From contig JABLUY010000012.1 of NCBI GenBank assembly GCA_013306675.1, forward strand, positions 62,001 to 126,000: a DNA stretch of 64,000 bases, read 5' to 3'. The DNA is from Thraustochytrium sp. TN22. Taxonomy: Eukaryota > Sar > Bigyra > Thraustochytrida > Thraustochytriidae. Positions 1 to 9,855 of the stretch are shown piece after piece; the first letter of the stretch is position 1; every line of letters starts with the position of its first letter. The translations under genes and the position numbers were made by a program. The notes under the pieces are model-generated. The model made no database searches and was not told the origin of the DNA. It was given only the letters and a program-made list of their open reading frames with translations.

Positions 1-28
1 AACAAGGTCGCTCGGTCGCTCGGCCACC

Positions 29-1495
29 ATGGCGAGCGCCATCAGCGTACCGGAGCTCATCTTGACAAGCGTCACGGCCGTGCTGCCGGTCTTCATCATG
101 CTGGGCGCTGGCATCTGGTGCGTGCGGCGCGGCATTCTGGACGCCAAGGGCTCGGCCGCCATCGGCTTCGTGACCAAATACTGGTACGTGCCGTCACTGC
201 TCCTGGTGCGCCTCGGCAGCGGGCTGTCCAAGTCGCTCTTCCTCGAAGTCTGGCCCATGTTCGTCATGGGCTTCATCGTCGTGGCCACCAACGCAGTGCT
301 CGGCTCCCTGCACGTGGTCGTAGCGCGGCCCGTGCCCGCCTTCCGCAAGTGGATGCTCTACGCGCTCTGCTGCTGCAACATCACCGGCCTCCCGCTGGTC
401 TTCATTCGCAGCATCTGCGGCTCGGGCAAGGTCCGGCGACCCTCGCGCCTGCTCACGGACGGCGCCAGCGAGTTCATGGAGGAGGACGAGTGCGTAGAGC
501 TCGGCGAAGTCTACCTCTTTGTCTACACGCTCTTTCCTGACATCTTCATGTACGCGTCAGCGACCATCCTGGCCCACACCGAGGGCGACCTGGCCTCGGC
601 GGCCTCCGCCTCACTGCCCTCCAGCGAGCCGCCCTGCCCGGACGAGATCGACCCGGCCTCAGCGCCCTCTGGCGACGCGCAGCAGCCCGCATTGTCCTCC
701 TCGCCGCCAGCTGCTGCACACGACTCCTTGGATGACGCCGACACAGAGCTGGCGCTCCCAGCGCCGCTCGAGTCGTCGGAGCCGCCGCATAACGTTCTGC
801 ACCAGGAAAAGAGCCGGCCGTCCTCGGGCTCAGGCTCGGGCTCGGGCTCGGGCTCGGCGGTGGACGCCCGGCATGAGACGAGCGCGGCGCAGACTGATGA
901 GGTGGACGCTGAAAGGCCCATGTCACCGTCGTCGCGACGCGCCGAGGTGCTCAAGGTACTCTGGCAGGCATTCTCGCAGCCAGCCGTAAGCTGCGCCATT
1001 CTGGCGGTCATTATCGCCTTCATCCCGCCTCTGCAGGACTTTCTTTTTGACGAGAGCAGCGCGGCCGCGCCCTTCATGGCCGTGCCGCAGCTGCTGGCGC
1101 CTGGCCTCGTCTCCATTGTCAACATCGCGCTGGCCACGCTCATCGGGCTCAAGGTCACCAGGACCAAGTACAAGGAGCTCATCGGCGGAGACGAGAAGGT
1201 CATGGGCATCTCGCGCCGCACCATGGCTGTCTTCGTGCTGGGCCGCACCATCATCATCCCAGCCATCGAGTTCGTCCTCCTCTGGCTGGCGTTGGACCTC
1301 TTCCCAGACGACCAGCTCTTGCGCATCATCTTACTCATGGAGACCTTCGTTCCCTCCGCCTCCATGTCTGCCATTTGCCCCCCGCCGTGGGCCGGACAGA
1401 TCATCGGCCTCGCCCTCGTCAACCAGTACATCATCGGCATCTTTTCCATGACCGTTTTCACCTTCCTCACGCTCTTCGTCACCAGCTCAAGTTGA
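29..1495 (+). CDS. PIN-LIKES/ECM3-type membrane transporter, copy 1 (488 aa)
   Basis: Predicted efflux or facilitated transporter of the membrane transport protein family that includes plant PIN and PILS and fungal ECM3. In eukaryotes these usually sit in the plasma membrane or ER; the substrate here is unknown. Seen: about five hydrophobic segments in residues 8-190, a hydrophilic loop of about 120 residues, and about five more segments to the C-terminus. The family signature GLPLVFI followed by a Cys lies near residue 120, and an ECVELGE block near 155. The second half carries DESSAAAPF and GISRRTM blocks shared with all six neighbours. The loop holds a Gly/Ser dipeptide run (nt about 827-862) and a TELALPAP motif (nt about 741-765). 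The start is the first ATG, in a strong Kozak context (GGCCACCATGG), 28 nt from the window edge. The reading frame is uninterrupted and complete, so no intron is needed. Family assignment is secure; substrate and location are not. Confidence 0.9.
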   Translation: MASAISVPELILTSVTAVLPVFIMLGAGIWCVRRGILDAKGSAAIGFVTKYWYVPSLLLVRLGSGLSKSLFLEVWPMFVMGFIVVATNAVLGSLHVVVARPVPAFRKWMLYALCCCNITGLPLVFIRSICGSGKVRRPSRLLTDGASEFMEEDECVELGEVYLFVYTLFPDIFMYASATILAHTEGDLASAASASLPSSEPPCPDEIDPASAPSGDAQQPALSSSPPAAAHDSLDDADTELALPAPLESSEPPHNVLHQEKSRPSSGSGSGSGSGSAVDARHETSAAQTDEVDAERPMSPSSRRAEVLKVLWQAFSQPAVSCAILAVIIAFIPPLQDFLFDESSAAAPFMAVPQLLAPGLVSIVNIALATLIGLKVTRTKYKELIGGDEKVMGISRRTMAVFVLGRTIIIPAIEFVLLWLALDLFPDDQLLRIILLMETFVPSASMSAICPPPWAGQIIGLALVNQYIIGIFSMTVFTFLTLFVTSSS

Positions 1496-2270
1496 TGATG
1501 ATTGCAGCGCGCAGCTCGGGCGGGCGGGTCAAACTGTAAAAGTAAATTATTTTGCAGAAAGAACTCCTAGACGCTGTGTGCCGTACGCCGCTGCTCGGCC
1601 GGCAGACGCCTTTTCAGTTTTTTCTTGGCACAAAAGCGGTTGAAACCATCCCTTGCATCTGCGCGGTGGCGCGCGCGGAAACCTCCTTGTGCGTATGCCA
1701 CCAGGATTGTTATGGACTCACGGACGCCCTTGGGCCTGAGTCAGGCACCCGCGTCGGAGAGAGCCTTGGATAAGATGAGGGTCCAACATCACTTCTGAAC
1801 AGTGCGTGCAATGGATCTGCCGCTCCAGGTCGGGCCGTATGCTGGCAGTGATCACTGAATGCGCCAGCGCGTGGCGTGCTTGCGGCGCGCCCCTCCAAAT
1901 GTGAACTCGGGCGCACCTGTAGCCGCCCATCACTACTGCATTGGCAGTGCGGGCCCCGGGCCCGGGCCGTCGCTCCGAGCTTCAGACCAGCCAGTGATGA
2001 GTCGACCCCTCGGCTCGGGCGCTTGCGACTGCAACATTTACTGGCTAGTAGGTCTTGTGGGGAGCGAGCGCTTGGCCCGGCGCGGCGAAGCAACAGCAGC
2101 AGCGGCAGCAACAGCGGCAGCAACAGCAGACCAGAATGGGAAGCGAGCACTTTTGCTCGCTCTGCGCCATCAGGCTCGCTCGCTCTGCTCTGCTCCGAAA
2201 GGCTCGCTCGCTCTACAAGGAGCCCGGCCATCGTAGGAGGGCGCTCCTCTGCGATTGTCATCGGGCAAAC
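1496..2270. other. Intergenic spacer between transporter copies 1 and 2
   Basis: No convincing gene. It holds a CAG/CAA/CGG-rich triplet run at about 2090-2140 (reading as Gln in one frame) in the probable 5' flank of copy 2. The open frame upstream of copy 2's ATG has no similarity to the paralogues and is taken as untranslated. Confidence 0.6.
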
Positions 2271-3865
2271 ATGATCAGCATCGCAAGCTTGGCGGTCTCG
2301 TCGCTGAGCGCGACCGTGCCGGTCATGGCAATCCTTCTCCTGGGCGTATGGCTGGTGCGGCGCGGCATCTTCGACAAGCGCAGCGCCTCGACACTCTCTT
2401 TCGTGAGTAAGAACCTGCTCGCACCCTCGCTGCAATTCACGCGTCTAGGCGCGGGGCTCAGCAGGGAGGCCTTCAAGGAAGTGGGCTGGGTTCTCTTTTG
2501 CTTGGGCGGCGCCATGGTGCTCTTCAACATGGTCTGCGGCCTCGTCCTGGCGCTCCCAATCTTCGGCAAGCCCACAAGCAAGCTGCGCCCGTGGATGGTG
2601 CATACGCTGACCTTTCAGCGCGCCACGGCATTGCCTCTTGTCTTCATCCATGCCACGTGCCGATCCACTTCCGTGCGCTGGCCCTCGCGTCTCTATGTGG
2701 ACGGTGAGGATGAGTACATGACTTCCTCCGAGTGCACGGAGCTCGGCGAGACCTACCTGGCCACCTTCGTTTTGCTCCCGTCCATTGCCATGTACGCGTC
2801 GGCGAGCATTATGCGGACAATTCGCGCACGCGAAGAAAACGAGACGGAGGATGGCCAGACGAAGGACCCTGGCGCAGGAGACCGCCAGGTCACGGAGACA
2901 AAGGAATCAGTTTCGGATGCCGAGCCAGGCCCTGGCCTGGCCGGCGTCGCGGTCCTGGAGCGCAGCGATCTGGAGACCGCCGGACGCGACGAGGTCAACC
3001 TCGCACTGCCCGCTCCCGAGCTCGTCACAACGGGTACCAGCGACTCGCACTGTGCGACAGTCGTCGGTCTGGGCTCCGAGTCCGCCACCAGCGCCGCCGT
3101 CGGCAGCGCCGCCGTCGCCACCACGGCCGGGTCCAAAGAGGAGACGAAGGAGGTGAGCGCCCAGGCGCGGCCCAGCGCATTGCGGCGCGTCAAGCGCGCC
3201 TTGCTCACCCTGCTCTACGGCCTGACGGAGCCCGCCACGTGCGCGCAGGTCGCTGGCCTTATCGTGGCGCTCATCCCGTCCCTGCAAAGCTGGGTCTTTG
3301 ACGAGTCGTCCGCGGCAGCCCCCTTTGTGGGTCTTCTCGAGCTCATGGCCCCGGCGCTCGTGTCGATGGGTTCGCTGGCGCTGGCAGCTATTATTGGCCT
3401 CAAGGTGAACGCCACCAGGTACAAGGACCTCTTCGGGGGCAACGAGAACGAGATGGGCATCTCACGGCGCACCATGGCCACCATGGTGCTGGGCCGCATG
3501 GTTATCATCCCGGGCCTCGTCTTCTTGTGCTTTTTCTTCTTCGCTGACCTCCTGCCCAAGGACCAGATGCTGCAGCTCCTCATTCTCTTCCAGGCCATGA
3601 GCGCCAGCGCCAACATGGCTTCCATCTTGGCGCCGCCGAACGAGTCCCAGATCATCAGCTTGGCCATTGTCAACATGTGTAAGTTCTCCGTGAACCGGAG
3701 CGGAGGTTGCGGAGCGAGGGATGGAGCGACGGCGAGCCAGCGAGATACGGGTTTGACTGACATGAAGATGACGACGACACAGACGTTGTTGGTATTCTGA
3801 CCATGACACTGTGGTGCTTTTTGGCGCTCGCCATGACGTCGGAGCCATCGGAGCCAAACCTGTAG
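2271..3865 (+). CDS. PIN-LIKES/ECM3-type membrane transporter, copy 2, two exons
   Basis: Paralogue of copy 1 with the same layout: N-terminal helices, LPLVFI signature, ECTELGE block, acidic loop with NLALPAPE (nt about 2995-3015), DESSAAAPF and GISRRTM blocks. The ATG at 2271 aligns with the paralogue starts (MISIASLAVSS); in-frame sequence upstream to 2055 is Gln- and Arg-rich and does not align. Read without splicing, the last 40 or so codons leave the family pattern after IVNM. A GTAAGT donor at 3679 and a CAG acceptor ending at 3782 define a 104-nt intron, with a branch-like CTGAC at about 3756-3760. Splicing restores the last helix (NMYVVGILTMTLWCFLALAM) and a stop at 3863-3865. Exons: 2271-3678 and 3783-3865. 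The intron is inferred from sequence, not from transcripts, but both sites and the paralogue alignment agree. Confidence 0.87.
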
Positions 3866-3936
3866 CATGAAGACTCGAAGTAGGCTAGGTTACATTACAT
3901 GTGTGAACTCAATGACCATGTCTACCTTGACCAGTT

Positions 3937-5410
3937 CTACAGACCCACTGCATCGCCGTCGTCGACCGGCGCCGTGGCCTGCGTCGTGATGAGCAGCGCC
4001 AGGCCGTACCAGATCGTGTAGCAGACGAGACCCACGAGGTACTGGTTGATGAGGGCGAGACTCAGAATCTGGCCTTGCTTGGGCGGCGCCAGCAGTGTGC
4101 TGACCGTAGCAGACGGGTTCATCGTCTCGAAGGCGATGATGAGCAGTAACATCTGGTCCCGCGGCAAGCCGTCCGTGTAGGTGAGCAAGAGGTAGAGCAG
4201 ACCAAAGCTGAGGCCCGGGACGATGACAGTGCGCGCCAGCACGATGCCGGCCATGGTGCGCCGCGAGATGCCCACCGCGAGCTCGTCGCCGCCGAGCAAG
4301 TCACGGTAACGCGTGCGCTTCAGCTTGAGACCTAGCAGTGTGGCGAGCGCCAGCGTGATGACCGAGACCAGACCGGGTGCGATGACGCGCACAACGCTCA
4401 CGATGGGCGCCACAACCGAGGTCTTGCTGAAGATAAAGTCTTGCACTCCCGGGATGAGCGCCACTGCAATGGCCAGGCCCTGAGCGAAAGCGGACGGCTG
4501 TGCGAAGGCACGCATCAAGAGATAGCCGAAGCGTCGCAACGAGAGTTTGGCGAGGCAGCTCGGCGAGTCCTTTGTGGTAGCCTGCGCGAGGCAGCTCGGC
4601 GAGCCTTTTGCGGCGACCTCCTCGCTTATGACCGGCGCGGTCTGCGACGGCGGGTCCATGGACGCTCCAGCTCTAAGCGGTGATGGCGGCGGCAGCGCCA
4701 GCTCCGTGTCGTCATCGTCGTCGTTGGCGTTCAGGGCCTCCTCGACCCTTGTTGGAGGTGTGTTCTCAACAACGACCTCCTTGCGGGCGCCTGTTGGTGG
4801 CGGTGGCGCACGCAGCACGTTGCCGGTCGCGAAGAGCATGATGGACGGGAAGATGACGGCGATGAAGAGGTAAAGTTCGCCGAGCTCCACACACTCGTCC
4901 GACGACAGGTAAGGGTCGCTGCCCGCCGTCATGAGGCGCGGCGGCCGACGCACCGAGTACGTGGAGCAGCAGGCTGACACGTAGACGATGGGCATGCCCG
5001 TGAAGTTAGGAAAGGTCACCATGAGCAAAGCCCACTTGCTCAGCTCGCGCGTTGGCCGCGCGAACCGCATCACAATGCGCGCCACGATGTGGTTGAACGC
5101 GATGATGGCCATGCTCGCCAAGAAGATCATGTACGTCTCGCTGAAGAGCTCCGCCGACAGCCCTGACCCAAGCCGGTAGAACTGCGCGACCGGGATGAAG
5201 ACCCACTTTGTCAGGAAGCTCAAGGTCGCCGACGACTGCAACGCGACCAAGCGCCGTCAGCCAGGGTCTTCTTCACGCGCGCGTGGGGCGCCAACCTACG
5301 CGCTCGTCCAGGATGCCCTTGCGCACCGCCCAGGCGCCAAACCCGAGCAGCATGCAGACCGGGACGATGGCCGTGAAGGAGGCCAGGATCATCGACCCGG
5401 CGCCCGCCAT
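3937..5410 (-). CDS. PIN-LIKES/ECM3-type membrane transporter, copy 3, two exons (about 469 aa)
   Basis: The long 3' exon (5235-3937) has the family core: MPIVYVSACC signature, ECVELGE block, loop with DDDDDTELALPPP (nt about 4684-4712), and GISRRTM block, but no first helix. That helix is in another frame just upstream: ATG at 5410, then 37 residues ending GILDER, as in the paralogues. A donor GTAGGT starting at 5299 and an acceptor TGCAG ending at 5236 join GILDER to SSATLSF, matching the GILDxRSAxTLSF run of the other copies exactly. The 64-nt intron (5236-5299) is the shortest in the window. The DESSAAAPF block is replaced by KTSVVAPI, so this is one of the more diverged members. It faces away from copy 4 across a shared spacer of about 1 kb. 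Function is as for the family, substrate unknown. Confidence 0.88.
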
Positions 5411-6420
5411 GCTTGCCGCCTGCGTGCGTGCGTGCGTGTCGCGAGCGAGCCGACTACCCAGCCGCCAGGGCGCGGCCAGTGCGGCTCGGACGGGGTTTGC
5501 AGCCGCGCCGCGACGGCGTTGGCAGTGGAACTGCGCTCGTCGCGCAGTTCCTGGTGAAGTGCAACCTGTAGCCGCCCCGGTCCCGCCTCCGTCCAGTTCA
5601 CGAAGGAGCCAAGCAAGGCGCTGGCTGGCGCCGCTGGACGACGTCGCGCGGCAGCCGCCGGCGCGCTGCCAGTGGCTGAGTGGCAGCGGCAGCGCATGGC
5701 CGCAATGGCGTGGCATACACGGCTCGAGTCCCTTCGAGATTGCCATGCCATGTCATTGCCAGCATCGGGCCAGTAGTAAAGTTCGCAGCTGAGCACCGAC
5801 AGCCTGAGCGAGCCTCGCTGCGCCCCAACCTTTGTCAAGCCATGACTTCTCGCCGCGCCGTCATCGTGGCATACGTAACGAGCGACGCAGGAATCGCCCC
5901 CTGGCCGTGCGAGACCGCGAATCGAATCAAAGCGGAGCAACGCGCGTGCAAGCAATCGACCGCGGTGCATTGCACTCCCTGCCAGGCTCTGCCAGCAGCC
6001 GGTGCAGCGCCAGCCCGCCAAGCACGGAGCACGGGCGCCGCACGCCGCACGGGCTCCGACTCGGCCTCGCCGCCCGCGAAGTGGCCGCAAGACTGACTGA
6101 CCTCAGACCTCAGTTAGCCCGGGACGCGGCGCGGCCGTCCCGCGCCAGGAACGCGGCACTGGGCGCTTGCGCGCTTCTTGAGCGCAAAGCTTGAACTCTT
6201 GCCGGCGGGCAGCGGCGGCGGCGGCGCAGCGAGCGGGCGCGGGCGGCGGCGGCAGGCCCAGGCGCGTGCGTGCGTGCTCCTCCCGCGCAACGGGCTCGCA
6301 AGGAAGGCGCGCGGCGGCGGCGAACGAACGGCGGCGGGCGAGCGGAAGGAGCCGTGGCACGACGTGCGAGACCCACCGGCTGGTCAACGCAAGGCGCCGG
6401 ACCCGCAGGCGGCGAGCAAG
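5411..6420. other. Divergent spacer between transporter copies 3 and 4
   Basis: About 1 kb between the two divergent starts, so it should hold both promoters. No gene seen. TGCG tetranucleotide runs lie at 5421-5438 and 6264-6277, close upstream of each start codon. The open frame reaching back to 6178 upstream of copy 4 is Gly/Arg low complexity with no paralogue match. Confidence 0.55.
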
Positions 6421-7999
6421 ATGCTGAGCGTAGGCACGCTCGTGGTGACGTCGCTGAGTGCGACGGTGCCCATCTTTCTGATGCTGGCGCTCGGCATCCT
6501 CTGGGTGCGGCGCGGCATCCTGGACAGGCGAAGCGCGGCGACGCTGGGCGCGCTGTGCACGAGGCTATGGGTGCCAGCGCTGCAGTTCTCGCGACTCTCG
6601 CAGGGGCTGAGCAGAGAGCTGCTGGCGGAGGTGTGGATGCTCGTGGTGGCCGGCATCTGCGTCACGCTCGTGAACCTGGTGTGCGGCGTCTTCCTCACGT
6701 TCCTGGGCAAGCCGGTGCCCAAGATGCGCCGCTACACCATCTTCCATATCACCTTCCAGTACTTTAGCGCGGTACGTTGCGAGGAGCTCACTCTCGCTTG
6801 CCTTGGACTGGGTGGACTGACGGACACATGGACGCGCTGCGCAGCTACCGATCGCCTTCATTCAGAGCCTGTGCGCAACCGGCACAATCAAGAAGCCGAT
6901 GCGCCTGCAGGTGCCCGGCGAGGACCTGTACATGTCGCGGAGCGAGTGCATTGAGCTCGGCGAGACCTACCTGTTCACGCTCGTGCTGCTGCCGTCCGTG
7001 GCACTGTACGGGTCAGGCGCCATCTTGCGCGCCTTCGCCAAGAAGGAGGAGGAGGCGGACGCCGCCGCCGCCGCCGCGGCCGCCAAGGAGACCGAGGAGA
7101 AGCTGCAGCTTGAGGAGGGCGTCGTGGGCGAGCAGCTGCTCGAGGACGCTGGCAGCCAGGGCAGCGGCCCCGAGCTGGCCCTGGAGGGCCCGGTCGAGGA
7201 GGCGCTCCACGACGAGGCACGCGTGACGGTCGCCGGCAAGGCCCAGGACGATGCCGACTCGGAGGAGCCGCGGCTCGCCGCGAACTCGATGCCGGAGTCG
7301 GAGCACGGCGACGCCGCAAGCGACGGTGATGACAAGGATCAGCCCAAGGCGCGCTGGCGGCTGTGCATGCGCAGCGGCGCCAAGAGCGCCGCGCGCACCG
7401 GGGGTGAGCTGTCGCTGGTCTGGCTCGCCTTTACGGCGCTTACGCAGCCTATCACGGTGTCGCAGATCATGGGCATTTCCGTGGCGCTCGTGCCGCCGGT
7501 CCGCAACTACCTGTACTCGGAGGACTCGGCGCTGGCGCCCTTTGCCAGTTTCCTCAGCCTCGTGGCGCCCGGCTTCGTGTCGGTGGCCGGCATGACGCTG
7601 GCCACCATCATCGGCCTCAAGATCTCCAAGACGCCCTGGCGCAACTTGCTGGGCGGAGACGAGCAGACCACCGGCATCTCGCGGCGCACCATGGCCACGC
7701 TGGTCATCGGCCGCATGATCTTCGTGCCGGCCGTGAGCTTCATGCTCTTTTACGCCATTGTCGCGACCGGCGTGCTGCCCAACGACCAGATTCTGCTTCT
7801 CGTCATCGCGCTGCAGTTCGGCTGCCCCTCGGCCAACATGACCTCCATCCTGTGCCCGCCCAAGACCTCCGAGACCATCTCGCTCTCCATTGTCAACCAG
7901 TACATTGTCGGCATTATCTCGCTGCCGCTCTGGACCATGCTGGCCCTCATCATTACCAACAACGCCACTACCCTTCCCACCTACGAGGATGGTCTGTGA
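6421..7999 (+). CDS. PIN-LIKES/ECM3-type membrane transporter, copy 4, two exons (about 501 aa)
   Basis: Exon 1 (6421-6771) encodes the first three or so helices, starting MLSVGTLVVTS and ending YFSA. Exon 2 (6845-7999) continues LPIAFIQSLC, the family signature, then SECIELGETYLF, a long acidic loop, and C-terminal helices with GISRRTM. The 73-nt intron (6772-6844) has a GTACGT donor and a GCGCAG acceptor; without it neither frame carries the signature. The loop has an Ala run and many Glu and contains ELALEGP (nt about 7168-7190), the most diverged form of the shared loop motif. The DESSAAAPF block is SEDSALAPF here. The intron lies at almost the same place as intron 1 of copy 5 but in phase 0 rather than phase 2. 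Convergent with copy 5. Confidence 0.89.
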
Positions 8000-8170
8000 G
8001 CGCGCGCTCACGACAGCGACCCGTCTTATTTATTGTTGTTTCAGTGACGCACATGGTTATTTTAGAATTGCGCAACACGCCTGCTGAGACCATCACCGAT
8101 GATGATGAATCGTGAAGGAAGCTGCCCGAATACAACAAATGTGCAGCAAAAATTCGAGACGAAAGCGAAA

Positions 8171-8190
8171 CTCTCTCTCTCTCTCTCTCT
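8171..8190. repeat. (CT)10 dinucleotide repeat
   Basis: Perfect CT run in the short convergent spacer between transporter copies 4 and 5, 14 nt beyond the stop codon of copy 5. Confidence 0.9.
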
Positions 8191-8203
8191 TGGCGCGTCC
8201 TAG

Positions 8204-9855
8204 CTAGACGTCCGTTGGCGTGGTGGCCTCTGTGGAAATGTAAAGCGCGAGGAAAGTGTAAAAGGTCATGGAGACAATGCCGACGGCGTAGTCGGCGATG
8301 AGCGCCAGAGAAATGATCTGACCCTCATGCGGCGGGCTGATGACAGCCACCATGTTGGCCGGCGCCACGAGGCCCTCGAGACACATGATGAGGATGAAGA
8401 GCTGGTCGTTGGGGAACACGTTGTTCTGCACGGCCAGGTAGATGAGCCCGAGCGCGATGGCCGGCACGACCACCATGCGGCCCAAAACGAGCGTGGCCAT
8501 GGTGCGGCGCGAGATGCCCATGACCTCCTCGTCGCCGCCGAGCAGCATCGAGTAGGGCGTCTTGCGCAACTTGAGGCCGATGATGACTGCGAGCGCAATG
8601 TTCACCACGCTCACCAGGCCGGGGCCCAGAATGTACAACACGCTTACAAAGGGCGCGGCCGCCGAGCTCTCATCGAAGAGAAAAGCCTTGAGCGGCGGGA
8701 TGAAGGCAATGATGATACCGATGATTTGCGCCATGGCGGGCGGCTGCGCCAGCGCGCGTAGGATGATCCACGGCAGCGCCGGGCGGTGCGGCTGCTTGCC
8801 GCAGGTCGCCGCGCACCGCGCGAGCGGACCGCCGCGGGGCTCATCTTCCTCCTCGTCGTCGTCGTCCTTGCCGGCCTCGGACTCGGGCATCGACGGCGCG
8901 AAGGACCGCTTGGGCGCCATGGCGTCTGATTTGGAGGTGGCGGCAGTGGCGGCGGCCGGCGCTGGTGGCAGCGCGAGCTCCACCTCATCCCCGTCCTCGT
9001 CATCAGCGCGGTCCTCCACGGTCGCGCTGGGGGTGCTGGCCTGTGCACTGCTGCTGCTATTGCCGTCGGCCAATGGACTGGCGCTGGCGGCGTTGGTGCG
9101 GCTCTCACGGGTGGAGGCGCGCTCCGCCTTGTAGTCCAAGCTCTTTTGGTACGTGGACAGCAAGCTGCCCGACGTGTAGAGCGAGATGCTCTGAATAATG
9201 ATGCAGGTAAACTGTGGCGAGTGGATGGGGGCGAGAGGCGTCAGCGATCCGCACGGGAGAGCAGTGCTCGCATTGCTGTGATTGAGGACACGTACCAGAT
9301 AGACTTGTCCGGTCTCCTTGCACTCCGAGGGCGTGAAGAACTCGCTCTCGCCCTGCGCCACAAGCCGTGGTGGTCGTCGGATGTCGCCCTCGCAGAGCGC
9401 TTCAAGAAAGACGAGCGGGAGTCTGCGCGTTGCGACTTGTCAGTTGATCCGGCCAGGCGAGGAGAGTGGCGAGCGTGCACAGGCTGAGCCACGTACCCAG
9501 AAAAGTTCATGAAAGTGCTCATGAAGATGAAGTACTTGCGGAAATTCGGCGTGGGCTTGCCCACGACTGCCAGCAGGCATGCCGTCACGAAGTTGAACAC
9601 GGTGTAGACTCCCCCCATGAGGAAAAGCAACCAGCCTACATCCATGAAGACCTCTACGCTGAGCCCTTGCGCCAGGCGTGTGGCCTGCAGCGCCGGCACG
9701 TAGACATTCTTCGACAGCCACCCAAGTGTCTGCGCGCTGCGCTCGTCCAGGATGCCTCTCCGCACTGCGTACGCGCCGCCGCCCAGGATGAGGAACACAG
9801 GCACGGTGGCGCTCAGCGCTGACACCACCAGCACGCTGATGTCCACCGACGCCAT
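8204..9855 (-). CDS. PIN-LIKES/ECM3-type membrane transporter, copy 5, three exons (about 497 aa)
   Basis: Exon 1 (9855-9497) starts MASVDISVLVVS and ends in NFSG. Exon 2 (9422-9296) reads LPLVFLEALCEGDIRRPPRL through ECKETGQVYL. Exon 3 (9211-8204) starts FTCIIIQSISLY and carries the loop (DEVELALPPAP, nt about 8962-8990), DESSAAAPF and GISRRTM blocks. Intron 1 (9423-9496, 74 nt) has a GTACGT donor and CAG acceptor and is phase 2. Intron 2 (9212-9295, 84 nt) has a GTACGT donor and a CACAG acceptor. Intron 2 is a multiple of three with no stop, so the unspliced frame stays open and inserts about 28 residues that no paralogue has. Joining the exons recovers the complete signature in register with the single-exon copies. 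This is the most intron-rich copy. Confidence 0.88.

Noticed and set aside
2055-2270. N-terminal extension of transporter copy 2
   Set aside because: Gln/Arg-rich and unmatched in the six paralogues, whose N-termini align with the ATG at 2271.
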